The translations under genes and the position numbers were made by a program. Positions 1-8,161 of a DNA stretch of 38,020 bases are shown one piece after another; position 1 is the first letter of the stretch; every line of letters begins with the position of its first letter. The DNA comes from Deltaproteobacteria bacterium (GTDB lineage: Bacteria; JAEEML01), in the NCBI GenBank assembly GCA_016283195.1, contig JAEEML010000087.1:1-38020 (forward strand). The letters are read 5' to 3'. The notes beneath the pieces are model-generated. The model searched no databases. It worked only from the letters and a program-made list of their open reading frames with translations, and had not been told where the DNA came from.

Positions 1-1
1 A

Positions 2-739
2 GAGGCCCTCTCTATCGCCGCGCACCCTTATTCGCGCAAAAGACCTTTTACAGCGCCGCTTAACCGGCTTATGGGTATTGAGGTGGCCAGCACTTCGCGC
101 GATTCTTATTTATTGCTGGAGCCTAAAAACTTAGGCAAATTGCTTTTAAGCGTGCCGGCGTTTTTCCTTTTCCCGCGGGTAGCTTCCAGCTTGGTGAGTA
201 GCTACGATGCGGAAGCGCTCTCCGCTCTCGATAAGGAGCTTGTGCGCGGTCACTATATGCGGCCATTTTGCGGCCTCGATGCTCACGGCCATTTGGGCTA
301 TAATTGGGAATTAAGTAATTATCACTTAGTGACTATGGGCACTTGGCCCAAAGAGGCCGGCGCCAAAGAACAATATGAATATCTTTTAAATATCTTAAAA
401 GAGGGCAAAGCCTATTGCCGTAGCGGCATCTTAGGTGATATCCGCTTGAATTTTAAAGCCGATTTAACAGATGACTCGGCTATCTATAGTGGCCAGGTGC
501 GGGCAGCTGAAGTTAAGTCTTTTAGCGCTGATATTTGGCCCCGGCCGCCCTATCCGGCGGAAATGCGCCTCTATAAAGATGGGCAAATGGTAGCTACTTC
601 TGCCGAGCTGCCCTGGCGCTATGAAAAACCGGCGGTTGGTGCCTACAGGCTGGAAGTCTGGGTGGAAATTCCCGCTCTTATTGGGCGGAAAATGGTGCCG
701 CTCTTCTACTCGGCGCCCATTATTATTGGCGCGGAATAG
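2..739 (+). CDS. PHP-domain protein, C-terminal part (5' end outside window)
   Basis: The reading frame is open from the first bases of the window, so this is the last ~245 residues of a longer protein. The methionine at 71 is internal: the frame upstream reads SIAAHPYSRKR, like the late metal-binding His motif of PHP (polymerase and histidinol phosphatase) domains. Further on, GLDAHGH matches the Asp-Ala-His metal ligand motif that closes many PHP domains. About 150 residues follow without a recognised catalytic motif, possibly a beta-sandwich-like extension (RLYKDGQMVATSAELPW). PHP proteins of this kind are metal-dependent phosphoesterases; the substrate cannot be told here. The next gene starts directly after the stop, so the two are probably co-transcribed. 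I am fairly sure of the superfamily and unsure of the role. The start and any signal peptide lie outside the window. Confidence 0.7.
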   Translation, partial: EALSIAAHPYSRKRPFTAPLNRLMGIEVASTSRDSYLLLEPKNLGKLLLSVPAFFLFPRVASSLVSSYDAEALSALDKELVRGHYMRPFCGLDAHGHLGYNWELSNYHLVTMGTWPKEAGAKEQYEYLLNILKEGKAYCRSGILGDIRLNFKADLTDDSAIYSGQVRAAEVKSFSADIWPRPPYPAEMRLYKDGQMVATSAELPWRYEKPAVGAYRLEVWVEIPALIGRKMVPLFYSAPIIIGAE

Positions 740-1390
740 GTGGCGGCCGTGCTGTTAAGTAATATTTTAGGCTTCATCATCGCCCTTCTTTTATGGCCCA
801 TAGCTAAAACATGGCGCTACCATTATTATCTTTTTGACGGCCATAACACGCGAGAAATAAAGAAGAAAAAAGAGTTGCCGCCGGCCAGAGTTTTTGCTCT
901 TTTGCACGGCGAGCAGCTGCCGCTTTTAATATTTAATCCTTGTAAGCATTTGGCGGCTATTTGCTCTAAATCTAAAGACGGAGAAATAGCGGCCAGGGTT
1001 TTAAAATTACTCTCTGTAAAGCCTATTCGCGGCTCTTCGCACCATGGCGGGCAGGAGGCGCTTGAAAAGGCGGCCGAGTATGTAAAAGAGGGCGGCGAAC
1101 TGGCCATAACCGTCGATGGCCCGCGCGGCCCGCGCGGCACGTGTAAGCGCGGCGTAGTGCTGATAGCCAAGGCCGGTGCTGTGCCCATTCAGCCGGTTGT
1201 GGCTAGGGCCCAGAGCTGCCGTCATCTGCATTCCTGGGACCGCTTTATGATTCCGCGCCCCTTTAGCCGCCTGAATATTATTTATGGGCCGCTTTTACAG
1301 CCCAATAAAGAAGCGCAAGATGAGGAAATATTTGCTCTTTGCCAAGAAATAGCCGCCACTTTGCAAAAGATGGAGGAACTTGCGCTATGA
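740..1390 (+). CDS. DUF374-family lysophospholipid acyltransferase-like protein
   Basis: A 216-residue protein with one N-terminal membrane segment (about residues 3-22). It shows the hallmark order of the DUF374 branch of the LPLAT acyltransferase superfamily: HGEQLP (His56 as likely catalytic base), SKSKDGE near 77-82, RGSS at 97-100, TVDGPRGPRG at about 124-133, and SWDRFMIPRPF near 165. Family members are inner-membrane acyltransferases related to LpxL-type and glycerolipid enzymes, so an acyl transfer to a lipid or lipid A precursor is likely, with substrate unknown. The GTG at 740 follows the preceding stop directly. A second in-frame GTG at 749 is an alternative start, and no strong ribosome binding site decides between them. 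The end overlaps the next gene by four bases (ATGA), indicating translational coupling. Confidence 0.85.
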   Translation: MAAVLLSNILGFIIALLLWPIAKTWRYHYYLFDGHNTREIKKKKELPPARVFALLHGEQLPLLIFNPCKHLAAICSKSKDGEIAARVLKLLSVKPIRGSSHHGGQEALEKAAEYVKEGGELAITVDGPRGPRGTCKRGVVLIAKAGAVPIQPVVARAQSCRHLHSWDRFMIPRPFSRLNIIYGPLLQPNKEAQDEEIFALCQEIAATLQKMEELAL

Positions 1391-2124
1391 ATGAGGCGCC
1401 TATAGCCCTTATTAGCGGCGGCAGCAGCAAAATTGGCCGCCTGATAAGCGCCTGGCTCGCCGGCTCCGGCTGGCAAATTATTTGCCATTACCATGAAAAT
1501 AAAGAGGCGGCACTGGCTCTTGGCGCTGCTGCGCCGGCTATAGAGCTTATTAGCGGCGATCTCGCTAACTCTTGCGGTATTAAAGCCTTTAAAAGCGATC
1601 TTATGGAGCAACTTTCCGGCAGGGAGCTGGATTTATTAATCAATAATGCCGCTATCTATCCGCCGGAGGAGGCTCTTAACCAAGAGGCCGCTTATGAAGA
1701 AAATTTAGCTACCTTAATACAACTTAATAGCCTTAGCGCCCTTAATCTTATAAGCCATTTGCCTTTTAAAACCGGGGCTTTAGCTCTTAATATCGGTGAT
1801 GCCAGAGCAAAAGCTCCAATAAAAGGCTATTTGGAATACGGGCTTAGCAAAAGTTTTTTGCAACAAATAACTATGGCTTTGGCCCAAAAGCTGGCACCCA
1901 AAGTGCGCGTTAATATGATTGCGCTGGGGCAGGTGGATTTATCTAATAATAATGCTGAGTTATCTTCACTGGAGGCAGCCCGCCGGGCGGCACCGTTAAA
2001 ATCTTTACCAAATGGTAACGATATTTTAGCTACCATTAATTATCTTTTGAGTATAAAAAGCATAACCGGCCAAATAATATATTTGGACGGCGGCCGCCAT
2101 CTTATTGGAGTAAATAATGAATAA
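1387..2124 (+). CDS. Short-chain dehydrogenase/reductase, pteridine reductase (FolM/PTR1)-like
   Basis: A 245-residue SDR enzyme. The N-terminal Rossmann motif SGGSSKIG (residues 10-17) is the variant nucleotide-binding loop typical of FolM/PTR1-like reductases. NNAA at about 87-90 and the catalytic Tyr151-x3-Lys155 pair (YGLSK) are visible. The C-terminal end (GQIIYLDGGRHL) is the usual SDR closing strand. FolM/PTR1 enzymes reduce dihydromonapterin or dihydrofolate with NADPH, and the direct overlap with folB supports a pterin/folate substrate. The ATG at 1387 overlaps the upstream stop as ATGA and was preferred over in-frame codons further upstream. The 3' end overlaps folB by eight bases. 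The SDR family call is firm; the pteridine specificity is inferred from context and the P-loop variant. Confidence 0.8.
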   Translation: MNEAPIALISGGSSKIGRLISAWLAGSGWQIICHYHENKEAALALGAAAPAIELISGDLANSCGIKAFKSDLMEQLSGRELDLLINNAAIYPPEEALNQEAAYEENLATLIQLNSLSALNLISHLPFKTGALALNIGDARAKAPIKGYLEYGLSKSFLQQITMALAQKLAPKVRVNMIALGQVDLSNNNAELSSLEAARRAAPLKSLPNGNDILATINYLLSIKSITGQIIYLDGGRHLIGVNNE

Positions 2125-2482
2125 CAGCGATAAAATGATCATTCGTAATTTAAAATTACCTTGCTATATCGGCACTAAACCGGAAGAGCAGGAACGCACC
2201 CAGGTGCTGGTTTTTAATATTGAAATGGATCTTGATTGCCGCCCGGCGGGCCAGAGTGACAATTTAGCCGATAGCCTGGATTATGCCGCTCTTTCCGAGG
2301 CAATAGCCAAATTGGTGGTGGGCCGCCATTTTCAGCTCATTGAGCACCTGGCCGAAGAGGTGGCTAAGTGCTGCCTCTCCAGCAATTTGGTGCAATTCGT
2401 AAAAGTGGCGGTGACCAAAAGCGGCTCACTGGCCCAGGCTGATAGCGTCACTATCGAGATAAATCGCTGCCGCAGCGAATGA
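2117..2482 (+). CDS. folB: Dihydroneopterin aldolase
   Basis: A 121-residue protein of the usual FolB length. It converts 7,8-dihydroneopterin to 6-hydroxymethyl-7,8-dihydropterin and glycolaldehyde in cytosolic folate synthesis, normally as an octamer. Seen in the sequence: CYIGTKPEEQER near residues 16-27, the DNLADSLDYAAL segment (48-59), the FQLIEHLAEEVA helix (72-83) carrying the conserved pterin-binding Glu76, and the VAVTKSGSLAQADSV stretch with the catalytic-type Lys101. The family usually has KP at this site; here Lys is followed by Ser. The gene starts inside the end of the SDR gene and ends 22 bases before the convergent recD stop. Co-expression with a pteridine-reductase-like SDR suggests a small folate operon. 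Other folate genes are not in the window. Confidence 0.9.
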   Translation: MNNSDKMIIRNLKLPCYIGTKPEEQERTQVLVFNIEMDLDCRPAGQSDNLADSLDYAALSEAIAKLVVGRHFQLIEHLAEEVAKCCLSSNLVQFVKVAVTKSGSLAQADSVTIEINRCRSE

Positions 2483-2504
2483 GCGGCGCTAATAGCCGCA
2501 GTGC

Positions 2505-4475
2505 TCAAACTGAAAGGCCGCTTAGCCGCTCTTCCTCGCGCATAAGGCCATATTCCCAGATTTTTTCGCTCCCATAAACAACAAAGCGCTTTTTGGCTCT
2601 GGTGGCAGCGGTATATAAGAGTTCTTTGGTGAGCAGAGCATTCTCTTTTTCTGGCAAAAGCAAGAAGACCTCCTGCGCCTCCGAGCCTTGGGATTTATGC
2701 ACTGTAATGGCATGAGCTAAAGTCAGGTGATCGGCCAGAGAAGTTAGCGGATAAGCCGCCAAACGGCCCTCTTTAATAAATATGGCCATGGGCTCCGGTT
2801 CCATGCGCCCGCTTTTTACCAGAGCGATAAAACCGACATCACCGTTATAAATATCATGCAAATAATCGTTTTTTGTGCACATTACCGGCTCGCCGACAGT
2901 AAAAAAAGCGCCTTTTTTATTATATACGGAATGCAAAATCTCATTTACCTTTATATCGCCCATGCGTCCTTCATGGCCGGCAGTCAAAATCAGCTTGGCG
3001 CTAATGAGCTCGTTAATGGCCAAAAGCTGCTTTTCATCTTCCGCGCTAAAGCCGTTTTCGCCGTAACAAAATATTTTATATTCCCCCCCGCCATCTTTTA
3101 ATTTTTCATCAATTATATTGCGCCGCTGCTTGGCGTGGTGCAAAAGGTTCCGCATAAAATCGGCTTCGCTAAAAAGCGCCGCATCAAGGAAGAAAGCACC
3201 GTTTTCTTGAAAAACGGCGGCCGGCTCAAGCGCCGTTTCGCCCTTGGGCCAGGGCTTATCATGCAAAATAGCGGCGGCCAAAGCGGGAATAGCCAGGCCC
3301 ATAGGGCTGATATTTTGCCCGCTGCGATAATTACCGCTTAAGGTCACAGCGTGCTCTTTCTCCCGCCAGGCGGCATAGAGGTCCTTAAAAATAGCAGCCG
3401 CGCCCACCGGCGGCAATTGATGGGGGTCGCCCACTAAGAGCAGGAGTGTTTTATTGCCAATAGCGCTAAAGAGGCGTTCCAGCAAAAAGAGATCGATCAT
3501 TGAAGCTTCATCAACAATAATAAGGCGCGCCGGCAGGGGATTATCCGGGCCGTGAGCAAAGCCCGCTTTAGGATTAAAGCCCAAAAGGCGATGCAAAGTA
3601 GAAGCCGGCGCCAGGCGGGCCAGAAGATCTTGGTCGCTTGCCATGGGATCTTGCACAGCGCGGATATTATTTTGCAAAGCTTCCATAATGCGGGCCGCCG
3701 CTTTGCCGGTGGGCGCGGCCAGAGCAATGGCTTCCGGCGGAAAAACATCGCCGATACTGGCCGCTAGGCGCACAATAGTGCTGATAACGGCTGTTTTTCC
3801 GCTGCCTGGGCCGCCGGCCAAAATAGAAATCCGCCTGGATAAAGCCATATCAAGCGCTTTTAACTGCTCGGCCGAGAGCTCTATGGGGCGGCCGTTCACT
3901 ACGGCGGGATGAGCCAAGAGTTCGGCCAGCTTTTCTTTTCTGGTAGCGGCGCATTTAGCCGAGTTGTCAAATGGTTTTTTCAGGCGCTCTATATGCTCTT
4001 CAAGAGAAATAAGCGTGGAAAAATGGCGGCTAATATAAATAGCGCCCCGCTCTTCTCTTAGAAATGGCTGATTGCCCTCCTCTGCTTCTTGCCATAAAGG
4101 CCGGCCGAAAATTTCTTCCGGCCGCTTTTGGGCCAAAAGTTCGCTAGCTACGCCGGCCAGCTTTTTAGCGGAAAAGCCGCTAGCTGCATTACCGAGAAGG
4201 CGCGCGAAAAGAGCGGGGATTTGCTCTTTGGGTAAGCAAATAGAGCCCCTGCCGCGCACAGTCAAAAGGGCGGAAAAGAGTAAAAAAAGCGCTTCTTCTT
4301 CCTCCTTACCGAGATTGCTCGCGCCGGCAAAAAGCCTAATGGGCTCAGCGACTAAAAAGAGGCTCTCTGGAGTAGCCCCCAAGTAAGCAATATTGGGACT
4401 TATGGCCGCCGCCAGGCGGGCAAGATGGTCCGGAAGAGTGGCCAAATAGTCGGCTATAAGATTTTCTTTATTCAT
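2505..4475 (-). CDS. recD: Exodeoxyribonuclease V subunit alpha (RecD helicase)
   Basis: A 656-residue SF1B helicase, the 5'-3' motor of RecBCD. Residues 1-200 are the poorly conserved RecC-interacting N-domain. The Walker A motif GGPGSGKT is at 221-228, the Walker B IIVDEASMID near 320, and motif III LLLVGDPHQLPPVG about 25 residues later. The C-terminal part carries ITVHKSQGSEAQEV (motif V) and YTAATRAKKR (motif VI). The length fits RecD of RecBCD (about 600-670) rather than stand-alone RecD2, and the position directly behind recB settles the assignment. Its ATG overlaps the recB stop by four bases (ATGA). It ends convergently against folB, 22 bases away. No truncation or frameshift is visible. 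Confidence 0.95.
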   Translation of the reverse strand: MNKENLIADYLATLPDHLARLAAAISPNIAYLGATPESLFLVAEPIRLFAGASNLGKEEEEALFLLFSALLTVRGRGSICLPKEQIPALFARLLGNAASGFSAKKLAGVASELLAQKRPEEIFGRPLWQEAEEGNQPFLREERGAIYISRHFSTLISLEEHIERLKKPFDNSAKCAATRKEKLAELLAHPAVVNGRPIELSAEQLKALDMALSRRISILAGGPGSGKTAVISTIVRLAASIGDVFPPEAIALAAPTGKAAARIMEALQNNIRAVQDPMASDQDLLARLAPASTLHRLLGFNPKAGFAHGPDNPLPARLIIVDEASMIDLFLLERLFSAIGNKTLLLLVGDPHQLPPVGAAAIFKDLYAAWREKEHAVTLSGNYRSGQNISPMGLAIPALAAAILHDKPWPKGETALEPAAVFQENGAFFLDAALFSEADFMRNLLHHAKQRRNIIDEKLKDGGGEYKIFCYGENGFSAEDEKQLLAINELISAKLILTAGHEGRMGDIKVNEILHSVYNKKGAFFTVGEPVMCTKNDYLHDIYNGDVGFIALVKSGRMEPEPMAIFIKEGRLAAYPLTSLADHLTLAHAITVHKSQGSEAQEVFLLLPEKENALLTKELLYTAATRAKKRFVVYGSEKIWEYGLMREEERLSGLSV

Positions 4476-7400
4476 TTGTTACTCCCGGCCGCCAAAGTAT
4501 CGCTCACGCCAAGGCGGTGATAATTTTCCTCTATTTCCGCAAAAGAGGGGCGCACAAAATAGAGCCCCTCGCCCTGCTTTTCGCCGCGCACAAAGCAGTA
4601 AATAAGCCCACCAAAACGGTTATAGGCATTTTGCGGGGAATTTTTCCCTTCCAGGAGCAACATTTTATAGAGTGCCAGGCTGTAAAGAGCTATTTGGATA
4701 GCGTAATTTTCTGCCACATGGGCTTTTAAGCTCTGCTCATCATAAGCCGGCAGAGTGTCACTCTTCCAATCGAGAACATATACCTTACCCTCATATTCAA
4801 AGAGCAAATCTATATAGCCTTTCACATAGCCTTTTTCTACTGTAATATCGCTAAATTGCTCCATAACTTCTGCCGAGAGCTCAGCACTTCTTATAGGGTA
4901 ATAAAACTCCACTTCGTGCCGCCTTTGGCTGCTTTTTAAAGCGCCAAAAGGGCAAAAACCGGGCCCAGCAGCCAAGAGCGGCTGCCTGGTGAGCGTGCGA
5001 TAAATAAGGGCGTCAAGTTCATCTTTAAAATTCAGGTAATCAAAGTGGTAAAGCTGGCAAATAGCGGCCAGGTCGGCACTGCAGCGCTCCTGCCACTCGG
5101 CAAAAGAGATAAAAGCCGCCGCATCCGGCGCGCCCGGCTCAGCCAGCAGTATGCGGTAATCGAGTTTTTCCAGTATCTTGTGGATAAGATTACCAAAATT
5201 GGCTCCTTTAGGCAGAGCTGAATCCGCGCTTGCAGCACTTTTAGGCGCCAGATAATCGCTGATATCTATATCATCATCGGCGCGGCTATAGTCATATTGT
5301 TCGGCGGCCTTTTTCATCCTGGTATAGGAGGTAATGAGCGGGCCGGCAAAATGCTCTTTTTGGCCTAAAAAGCTATTTATCAGGCTCTCCGGCGAAGTAA
5401 GCTCGGCCGGCGGCTGCTCCCCGGCCGCCTCTTCTATGGCGTTAGCAGCGTTTATCTGCCGGGGCAGTGCTCTCACCCTTAATTCATAAGCTTCTTTTGA
5501 CCAAGGATTAAATAATGTAATATCATAAGTATTAATAAGCTTTTTAAGCTCCTCATCAGGCCTTTTTAAGAGCTCATTTAGGCGCTCGTTTATAAGCTGG
5601 CAATATGATTGACCAAGATGATTCTTACTACCACTCCCAAGAGCTTTATCATCCCAAGTCGGCAAAATAAGCTGCCTCTTGGCCCGCGTTAAGGCTACAT
5701 ACATAAGGCGCTCTTTTTCCCCGCGCGCTTCACTTAAAAGTATTTCCAGGCTCCCGGCCGGCGGGGCGTAATCTATCTCTATCTCTTTTTTGGTAATATA
5801 AAGGCAGCGTTTGCCATTTTGCCCATAAGTCCAAATCACCGGACAGCCAAAATTGGGGTACTTCGGATTACTAAAACCGCCATAAATAGCCACCACCTGC
5901 GCTTCCAGCCCCTTGGCTTTATGCATGGTGAGCAGAGTCACCGCATCTTTTCCACTCTCTTGCGGGCGACTATCGGCATCGGGATTTTCCAGCAGGCGCT
6001 TTCCCTCTACATATTGGTATAATATTTCAATAAGATCGCTAAGTTCGCCATCTTTTTCCGCCGCCTCTCCGGCTAAAATGGCGGCAATACGCCAGTAGGC
6101 TTTTAATTCTCTATGGCTCTCTTTTAAGGCTAAAAGCCGCACGGCAATACCGCTTTTATCCATAATATCGGCCATAAGGGCGGCAAAATTATGATGCTCA
6201 GCCAGTTGCTGCCAGGAAATTAAGCGGCTCACAATGGGGTGATTGGCGGGCAATTCTTTAAATTTAGCCACTTCGGTTAGCGGAACATTAAAAAACGGGC
6301 CGATGAGCGCTTTTAAGCGCTTCTTTTCGTCATAGGGCGCAGCAATAGCCTTCAAAAGGTCTATAAAATCCAGCACTTCATCGCCGGAAAAAAGGCCGCC
6401 TTCTTTATAATAAACATACGGCACTTGATATTCGGCCAAATAGGTGGCCATTTGCTGAAGCTCATCTCTTTTGGCGCCTAAAATATAGATATCTCTGGCT
6501 CTAAGAGGCTGTTTTCCTTGGTCGTTACTCACCACCAGCGGCGGGTTTAAAAGCATCTCTTTGATATACTGGGCCAGCCAGCGCCCATAGCGTTTTTTTA
6601 ATACCCCAGCACTAAGTTTCCCGGCTGCGCTGTTATCGGCCGCAATAACCAGCGGCGGCAAATGGCAGCTCTCTTTTCCGGGGACTGCCAAATAATTTTC
6701 TATAGCTATATAATTAGCTTTTAACTGCTCCTTAGGATATGTTATTTTTCCTTTAAAAAAAGAGGTTTCCGGAGTTTCCTGGGCAAAAAGGCCATTAATG
6801 GCACTAACCATTTCTCCGCTCGCGCGGTAATTGGTATCAAGAAATAGCTGCTTACTGCCGGGAATACTTGCTAAAAATTCCCTAGCTATAAGGTAAGTAT
6901 TCACATCGGCCCCGCGAAAAGCATAAATAGCTTGCTTGGGGTCGCCAACCAAATAGAGCGCCACTGCCTCTTTCTGGGCTTCAGCGCTTAAATAAATGCT
7001 CTTAAAAATGCTCCACTGACAAGGGTCAGTATCTTGAAATTCATCAATTAAACAAACAGGATACTTCTCCCGCAATTTTTTACAAAAAAGCGGCCCCGTC
7101 TCTTTGGCAGCCAGTTTTTCATCCACCACTTTTAAAAGGTCGTCAAAGGAGGTTGCGCCGTCTAAAAACTTGAGGCGGCTTAGCTCTTGTTTTACCTGCT
7201 CGTCTAAGAGCTCTATAACACACGAATATAATGAGGGAATTTTCTTTAACGCCGCTATGTAAGTAGCTTCTTGTTGCAGCGTTATAAGGTTCTTATCACG
7301 AAGATCTGGCAAAAGTTCCAGGGCACTTGTTCGAAAATCACTAACTATTACAGCCAGTTTTTCTTCCATACTCAGGCTCTCGCCGGCAATAAGGCCAAGA

Positions 7401-8161
7401 GCTGAGAGCAGCGGCCTGGAAAGTTTTGTATTAGGGAATTTTTTTTGCGGCCTAAGCGCGTTAATAATATCTGCTATTTCAAAAGCCGCCCGGAAGATAA
7501 GATCAATATTATCCTTATTTTCCGCTCTGTTATAGATAGATGGCTCTAAAGGTGATTTATAATCATGAGTAGCTGTCAGCAAAGAGCTTAAATGGCCAAG
7601 AAGTTTTTCGCCGGAAGAACTTTGCAAATATTTGGCCAAAAGATGGTAGGCATAAGCATCGCCATAATCCTCCGGCCGCCCTTCGGCTACCGCGCGCAAT
7701 GTATTGGAAAGCGCCGTTTTTAAATAATTTTTTTCATCCACCAGGCGGTCGCTTAAAGCCTTGCCGGAAAGAATGGGAAAGGAGGCCAAAATAGAGCGAC
7801 AAAAGCCGTGAATGGTGTTGATATTAACACTGTCAAAGTTATTTATGGCCATTTTAAGCCGCTCGCGCTCCTTGGGGCCGATTGCCCAATAAGCACTCTC
7901 CGGCTTTTCGCTGTTTTTAACTCTTAATAACTCATTCAGGCGGCTTCTGATGCGCTCTTTCAGCTCCTTGGTAGCCAGTTCGGTAAAAGTCATGAGCAAT
8001 ATTGAAGAAATATCATGCCCTTTAATAACTAAATCGGCCACCATTGAAGCCATGGTATATGTTTTGCCGGTGCCGGCCGAAGCCTCTAGGAGGACATAGC
8101 GGCTATCCCCTATTTTTCCAAGAATTTCCGGGCGCTTCACATAATAAGTGTTATTATCCAT
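4472..8161 (-). CDS. recB: Exodeoxyribonuclease V subunit beta (RecB helicase-nuclease)
   Basis: A 1229-residue UvrD-like SF1A helicase with a C-terminal nuclease, of typical RecB length. N-terminal Walker A is EASAGTGKT (about 26-34). Further motifs in order are LIDEFQDTDP (II), LVGDPKQAIYAFRGAD (III), LDTNYRAS (IV), LLTMHKAKGLEA (V) and MYVALTRAKRQL (VI). The C-terminal RecB nuclease domain shows GNLIHKILE, then GYIDLLFEYEGKVYVLDWKSD and a downstream QIALYSLAL, so the acidic and lysine metal-site residues are present and nuclease activity is expected. With RecC and RecD it processes double-strand breaks for RecA loading. I chose the ATG at 8161, which overlaps the recC stop as TGATG and has AGGAG six bases upstream; a GTG one codon earlier is the alternative. 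Confidence 0.96.
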   Translation of the reverse strand: MDNNTYYVKRPEILGKIGDSRYVLLEASAGTGKTYTMASMVADLVIKGHDISSILLMTFTELATKELKERIRSRLNELLRVKNSEKPESAYWAIGPKERERLKMAINNFDSVNINTIHGFCRSILASFPILSGKALSDRLVDEKNYLKTALSNTLRAVAEGRPEDYGDAYAYHLLAKYLQSSSGEKLLGHLSSLLTATHDYKSPLEPSIYNRAENKDNIDLIFRAAFEIADIINALRPQKKFPNTKLSRPLLSALGLIAGESLSMEEKLAVIVSDFRTSALELLPDLRDKNLITLQQEATYIAALKKIPSLYSCVIELLDEQVKQELSRLKFLDGATSFDDLLKVVDEKLAAKETGPLFCKKLREKYPVCLIDEFQDTDPCQWSIFKSIYLSAEAQKEAVALYLVGDPKQAIYAFRGADVNTYLIAREFLASIPGSKQLFLDTNYRASGEMVSAINGLFAQETPETSFFKGKITYPKEQLKANYIAIENYLAVPGKESCHLPPLVIAADNSAAGKLSAGVLKKRYGRWLAQYIKEMLLNPPLVVSNDQGKQPLRARDIYILGAKRDELQQMATYLAEYQVPYVYYKEGGLFSGDEVLDFIDLLKAIAAPYDEKKRLKALIGPFFNVPLTEVAKFKELPANHPIVSRLISWQQLAEHHNFAALMADIMDKSGIAVRLLALKESHRELKAYWRIAAILAGEAAEKDGELSDLIEILYQYVEGKRLLENPDADSRPQESGKDAVTLLTMHKAKGLEAQVVAIYGGFSNPKYPNFGCPVIWTYGQNGKRCLYITKKEIEIDYAPPAGSLEILLSEARGEKERLMYVALTRAKRQLILPTWDDKALGSGSKNHLGQSYCQLINERLNELLKRPDEELKKLINTYDITLFNPWSKEAYELRVRALPRQINAANAIEEAAGEQPPAELTSPESLINSFLGQKEHFAGPLITSYTRMKKAAEQYDYSRADDDIDISDYLAPKSAASADSALPKGANFGNLIHKILEKLDYRILLAEPGAPDAAAFISFAEWQERCSADLAAICQLYHFDYLNFKDELDALIYRTLTRQPLLAAGPGFCPFGALKSSQRRHEVEFYYPIRSAELSAEVMEQFSDITVEKGYVKGYIDLLFEYEGKVYVLDWKSDTLPAYDEQSLKAHVAENYAIQIALYSLALYKMLLLEGKNSPQNAYNRFGGLIYCFVRGEKQGEGLYFVRPSFAEIEENYHRLGVSDTLAAGSNK

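Noticed and set aside
2481-2506. GCGGC/GCCGC hairpin between folB and recD as a terminator
   Set aside because: Only a 5-base stem and no T-run on either side; too weak to call.
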